From the NCBI GenBank assembly GCA_018065745.1, contig JAGHSS010000291.1, positions 1-8,868 on the forward strand: a stretch of 8,868 nt of DNA. Direction: 5' to 3'. Origin of the DNA: Candidatus Neoflavobacterium equi. Its GTDB lineage: Bacteria > Bacteroidota > Bacteroidia > Flavobacteriales > Flavobacteriaceae. The first letter of the stretch is position 1, and each line of letters begins with the position of its first letter. Positions 6,786-8,868 of the stretch are shown here, in pieces. The position numbers were made by a program, and so were the translations under genes. The notes below the pieces were generated by a model. The model was given only the letters and a program-made list of their open reading frames with translations. It made no database searches and was not told the DNA's origin.

Positions 6786-8543
6786 ATGTATAGAAGTCAT
6801 ACATGTGGGGCTTTAAACGCATCACACATAAATACAGAAGTAACCCTTGCGGGTTGGGTTCAAAAATCCAGAGATAAAGGTTTTATGATTTGGGTGGATC
6901 TTCGCGATCGCTACGGCATCACACAGTTGATGTTTGACGCTTCACGCACAGACCAAGCCGTTTTTGAAAAGGCAAAATCTTTGGGTCGTGAGTTTGTGAT
7001 TCAAGTCAAAGGAACGGTTATTGAACGCGAGTCCAAAAACCCGAACATCCCTACTGGAGACATTGAAATTTTGGTGACAGAATTGACCATTTTAAATGCG
7101 TCTGTAACGCCGCCATTTACTATTGAAGACAACACAGACGGAGGTGAAGACATCCGCATGAAATACAGATACCTGGACATCAGAAGAAATCCAGTAAAAA
7201 ACAATTTACTTTTCAGACACAAGGTAGCGCAAGAAGTGAGAAACTATTTGTCAAACCAAGGATTCTGTGAAGTGGAGACGCCATACTTAATCAAGTCCAC
7301 TCCTGAGGGAGCACGTGATTTTGTGGTACCTTCAAGAATGAATGCAGGTCAATTTTACGCCTTGCCACAATCCCCACAAACCTTCAAACAGTTGTTGATG
7401 GTTGGTGGAATGGACAAGTATTTCCAGATTGTAAAATGTTTCAGAGATGAGGATTTGCGCGCAGACCGTCAGCCAGAATTTACACAAATTGACTGTGAGA
7501 TGGCCTTTGTTGAGCAAGAAGATATCTTGGATATGTTTGAAGGATTGACCCGTCACCTCTTGTTGGAAGTACACGGATTGGAAGTTGAAAAATTCCCGAG
7601 AATCACCTTTGATTACGCCATGAAAACCTATGGTAATGACAAGCCAGACATTCGTTTTGGAATGAAGTTTGGGGAGTTAAATGCCGTGGCACAACACAAA
7701 GATTTTGCTGTTTTCAACAGTGCAGAATTGGTAGTTGGAATTGCCGTTCCTGGAGCAGCGACTTACACAAGAAAAGAAATTGACGCCTTGATTGACTGGG
7801 TAAAACGCCCACAAGTTGGAGCCAGCGGTATGGTTTATGTGAAATGTGAAGCCAACGGCGTTTACAAATCATCCGTTGACAAATTCTATGATCAAGCAGA
7901 CTTGGCACAATGGGCAGCAGCTACAGGTGCGCAAGAAGGAGATTTGATCTTGGTCTTGTCAGGTCCAGCAAACAAAACAAGAGCTCAATTAAGTGCCTTG
8001 CGCATGGAATTGGGGAACCGTATGGGCTTGAGAAAACCAGATGAATTCGCACCATTATGGGTAGTAGATTTCCCATTGTTAGAGTGGGATGAAGATTCAG
8101 AACGCTTCCACGCCATGCACCACCCGTTCACCTCTCCAAAGCCAGAAGACATGCATTTATTGGACACAGATCCAGGAAAAGTACGCGCAAACGCTTATGA
8201 CATGGTGTTAAACGGTAACGAAATTGGAGGTGGATCTATCAGAATTCACGACAAAGAAACCCAAGCCTTGATGTTCAAACACCTTGGATTCACTGAAGAA
8301 GAAGCCAAAAACCAATTTGGATTCTTGATGGACGCCTTCCAATATGGCGCACCACCACACGGAGGATTAGCCTTTGGTTTGGACCGTTTGGTATCCATTT
8401 TAGGCGGCCAAGAAACCATCAGAGACTTCATCGCATTCCCAAAAAACAACTCGGGAAGAGACGTGATGATTGATGCCCCATCAGCCTTGGATCCAGCACA
8501 ATTAACAGAATTATCCATAGCATTAAACGTTTTGGAAAAATAA
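6786..8543 (+). CDS. aspS: Aspartyl-tRNA synthetase (class IIb, bacterial type)
   Basis: It charges tRNA-Asp with aspartate using ATP, in the cytoplasm. The 585 residues match the bacterial family (about 590). An N-terminal OB-fold anticodon-binding domain (about 1-105) contains [11 protein letters not shown] and DLRDRYG. The catalytic core carries the aspartate-pocket motif QSPQTFK (195-201, with Gln198 and Lys201), class II motif 2 [18 protein letters not shown] (219-236, with Arg220 and Asp236), GGGSIRI with Arg486, and motif 3 [10 protein letters not shown] with Arg534. These line up with E. coli Q195, K198, R217, D233, R489 and R537 as I recall them. The bacteria-specific GAD insertion occupies about 285-410. 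The MYRSHTCG start agrees with the family. It is monocistronic here, with its own promoter, and intact. Confidence 0.98.
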   Translation: MYRSHTCGALNASHINTEVTLAGWVQKSRDKGFMIWVDLRDRYGITQLMFDASRTDQAVFEKAKSLGREFVIQVKGTVIERESKNPNIPTGDIEILVTELTILNASVTPPFTIEDNTDGGEDIRMKYRYLDIRRNPVKNNLLFRHKVAQEVRNYLSNQGFCEVETPYLIKSTPEGARDFVVPSRMNAGQFYALPQSPQTFKQLLMVGGMDKYFQIVKCFRDEDLRADRQPEFTQIDCEMAFVEQEDILDMFEGLTRHLLLEVHGLEVEKFPRITFDYAMKTYGNDKPDIRFGMKFGELNAVAQHKDFAVFNSAELVVGIAVPGAATYTRKEIDALIDWVKRPQVGASGMVYVKCEANGVYKSSVDKFYDQADLAQWAAATGAQEGDLILVLSGPANKTRAQLSALRMELGNRMGLRKPDEFAPLWVVDFPLLEWDEDSERFHAMHHPFTSPKPEDMHLLDTDPGKVRANAYDMVLNGNEIGGGSIRIHDKETQALMFKHLGFTEEEAKNQFGFLMDAFQYGAPPHGGLAFGLDRLVSILGGQETIRDFIAFPKNNSGRDVMIDAPSALDPAQLTELSIALNVLEK

Positions 8544-8551
8544 TATAATTA

Positions 8552-8674
8552 TTGGGGGCGTTCCCCCAAAGCGGTCGCTTCCGCTCCCGTTGGGGTCGCG
8601 TCTTCCGCTCTATCTTTTTCCTGGGTAAACCCAGAAAAAAGGATGCCGCTCCAACCGCTAACGCGGACAGCAGC
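8552..8674 (+). repeat. GC-rich structured element, probable interspersed repeat or 3'-UTR RNA
   Basis: The block is clearly richer in G and C than its surroundings and folds extensively. Hairpin TTGGGGG (8552-8558) / CCCCCAA (8563-8569) has a CGTT loop. AGCGG (8570-8574) can pair with CCGCT (8581-8585). GTCGCGT (8595-8601) pairs with ACGCGGAC (8661-8668) with one bulged G, closing a long hairpin (8612-8644). That hairpin is built of TTTTT/AAAAA and CTGGG/CCCAG arms with a TAAA loop. CCGCT occurs four times (8581, 8605, 8646, 8655). From memory, similar elements recur between genes in flavobacterial genomes; I could not verify this. Lying between the aspS stop and its terminator, it would be part of the aspS mRNA tail. 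Alternatives are a REP/MITE-like repeat or a small RNA. Confidence 0.6.
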
Positions 8675-8687
8675 AAAATAACTTACC

Positions 8688-8723
8688 AAAAGCCGGAGGT
8701 GATACATCACCCCCGGCTTTTTT
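8688..8723 (+). terminator. Intrinsic terminator, probable 3' end of the aspS transcript
   Basis: AAAAGCCGG (8688-8696) pairs with CCGGCTTTT (8713-8721). After one A-C mismatch, GGTGA (8698-8702) pairs with TCACC (8707-8711) around a TACA loop. Six T residues follow (8718-8723). It lies about 145 nt after the aspS stop. With only four A residues on the other side, it could act weakly in the reverse direction as well. Confidence 0.85.
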
Positions 8724-8868
8724 ATTTTTCAAACACACCTCCCCCAATCATTGCAAATCCCAAACCAAATCAATCAATTTTATTTCAATATTCTTCCAAA
8801 TTTTAACACAATAAAACGAATTATAACTTACAACCATTGCCATTTTACTTACAAAACATACATAAGGG

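Larger units (their letters stand above)
8544..8868. other. Intergenic region after aspS
   Basis: This stretch contains the structured GC-rich element (8552-8674) and an intrinsic terminator (8688-8723), both listed separately. From 8724 to the end no confident gene or promoter is visible. The + strand there is very poor in G (6 in 145 bases, with no G from 8754 to 8817). On the - strand one frame is open from the right edge to a TGA at 8750-8748, about 39 codons. It could be the tail of a convergent gene or chance in AT-rich DNA. Confidence 0.6.

Noticed and set aside
8552..8806. Forward 84-codon frame from a TTG, rich in Arg, Pro and Lys
   Set aside because: It runs through the hairpins of the structured element and the terminator, and its translation looks like a read-through of palindromes.
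8748..8868. Reverse frame open from the right edge, about 39 codons, as the tail of a convergent gene
   Set aside because: Too short and without a recognisable motif. Such runs are expected by chance in G-poor, AT-rich DNA, so I leave it as a possibility only.

Overview
The window looks like a chromosomal segment of a member of the Bacteroidota, most likely a flavobacterium (Flavobacteriaceae). The evidence is low GC content, genes without Shine-Dalgarno sites, promoters of the Bacteroidota type (TTG, then about 18 nt, then TAnnTTTG), and proteins of flavobacterial character, such as the LQA|Q signal-peptide end of the TolC homologue. All five confident genes lie on the + strand and all are intact.

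Layout. Positions 1-494 hold no confident gene. They contain a possible gene end at the left edge, an 11-bp-periodic TTTACAC array (about 161-280) that is almost free of G, short direct and inverted repeats, and a good promoter at 440-468. Positions 495-6669 are a four-gene efflux operon: a TetR-family regulator, a TolC-like outer membrane factor, a periplasmic adaptor and an RND (AcrB-like) pump. Gaps between these genes are only 9-12 nt. The operon closes with a textbook intrinsic terminator at 6678-6712. A separate promoter (-7 box at 6759-6766) then drives aspS (6786-8543), the aspartyl-tRNA synthetase. Positions 8544-8868 hold a GC-rich, strongly foldable element (8552-8674), a second intrinsic terminator (8688-8723) and a G-poor stretch with no confident gene.

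How the genes work together. The adaptor and the RND pump sit in the inner membrane and periplasm and connect to the TolC-like channel, making a complete proton-driven tripartite exporter. Because the regulator is the first gene of the operon, it probably represses its own promoter; an inverted repeat (431-454) over the -33 box is a candidate operator. Substrates cannot be read from the sequence. aspS is a housekeeping gene with its own transcription signals and is only a neighbour.

The coding content is ordinary and I see no new multi-gene system. The parts worth a second look are noncoding: the 11-bp TTTACAC array with its C-rich, G-free bias, the structured element after aspS, and the repeats around the efflux promoter.
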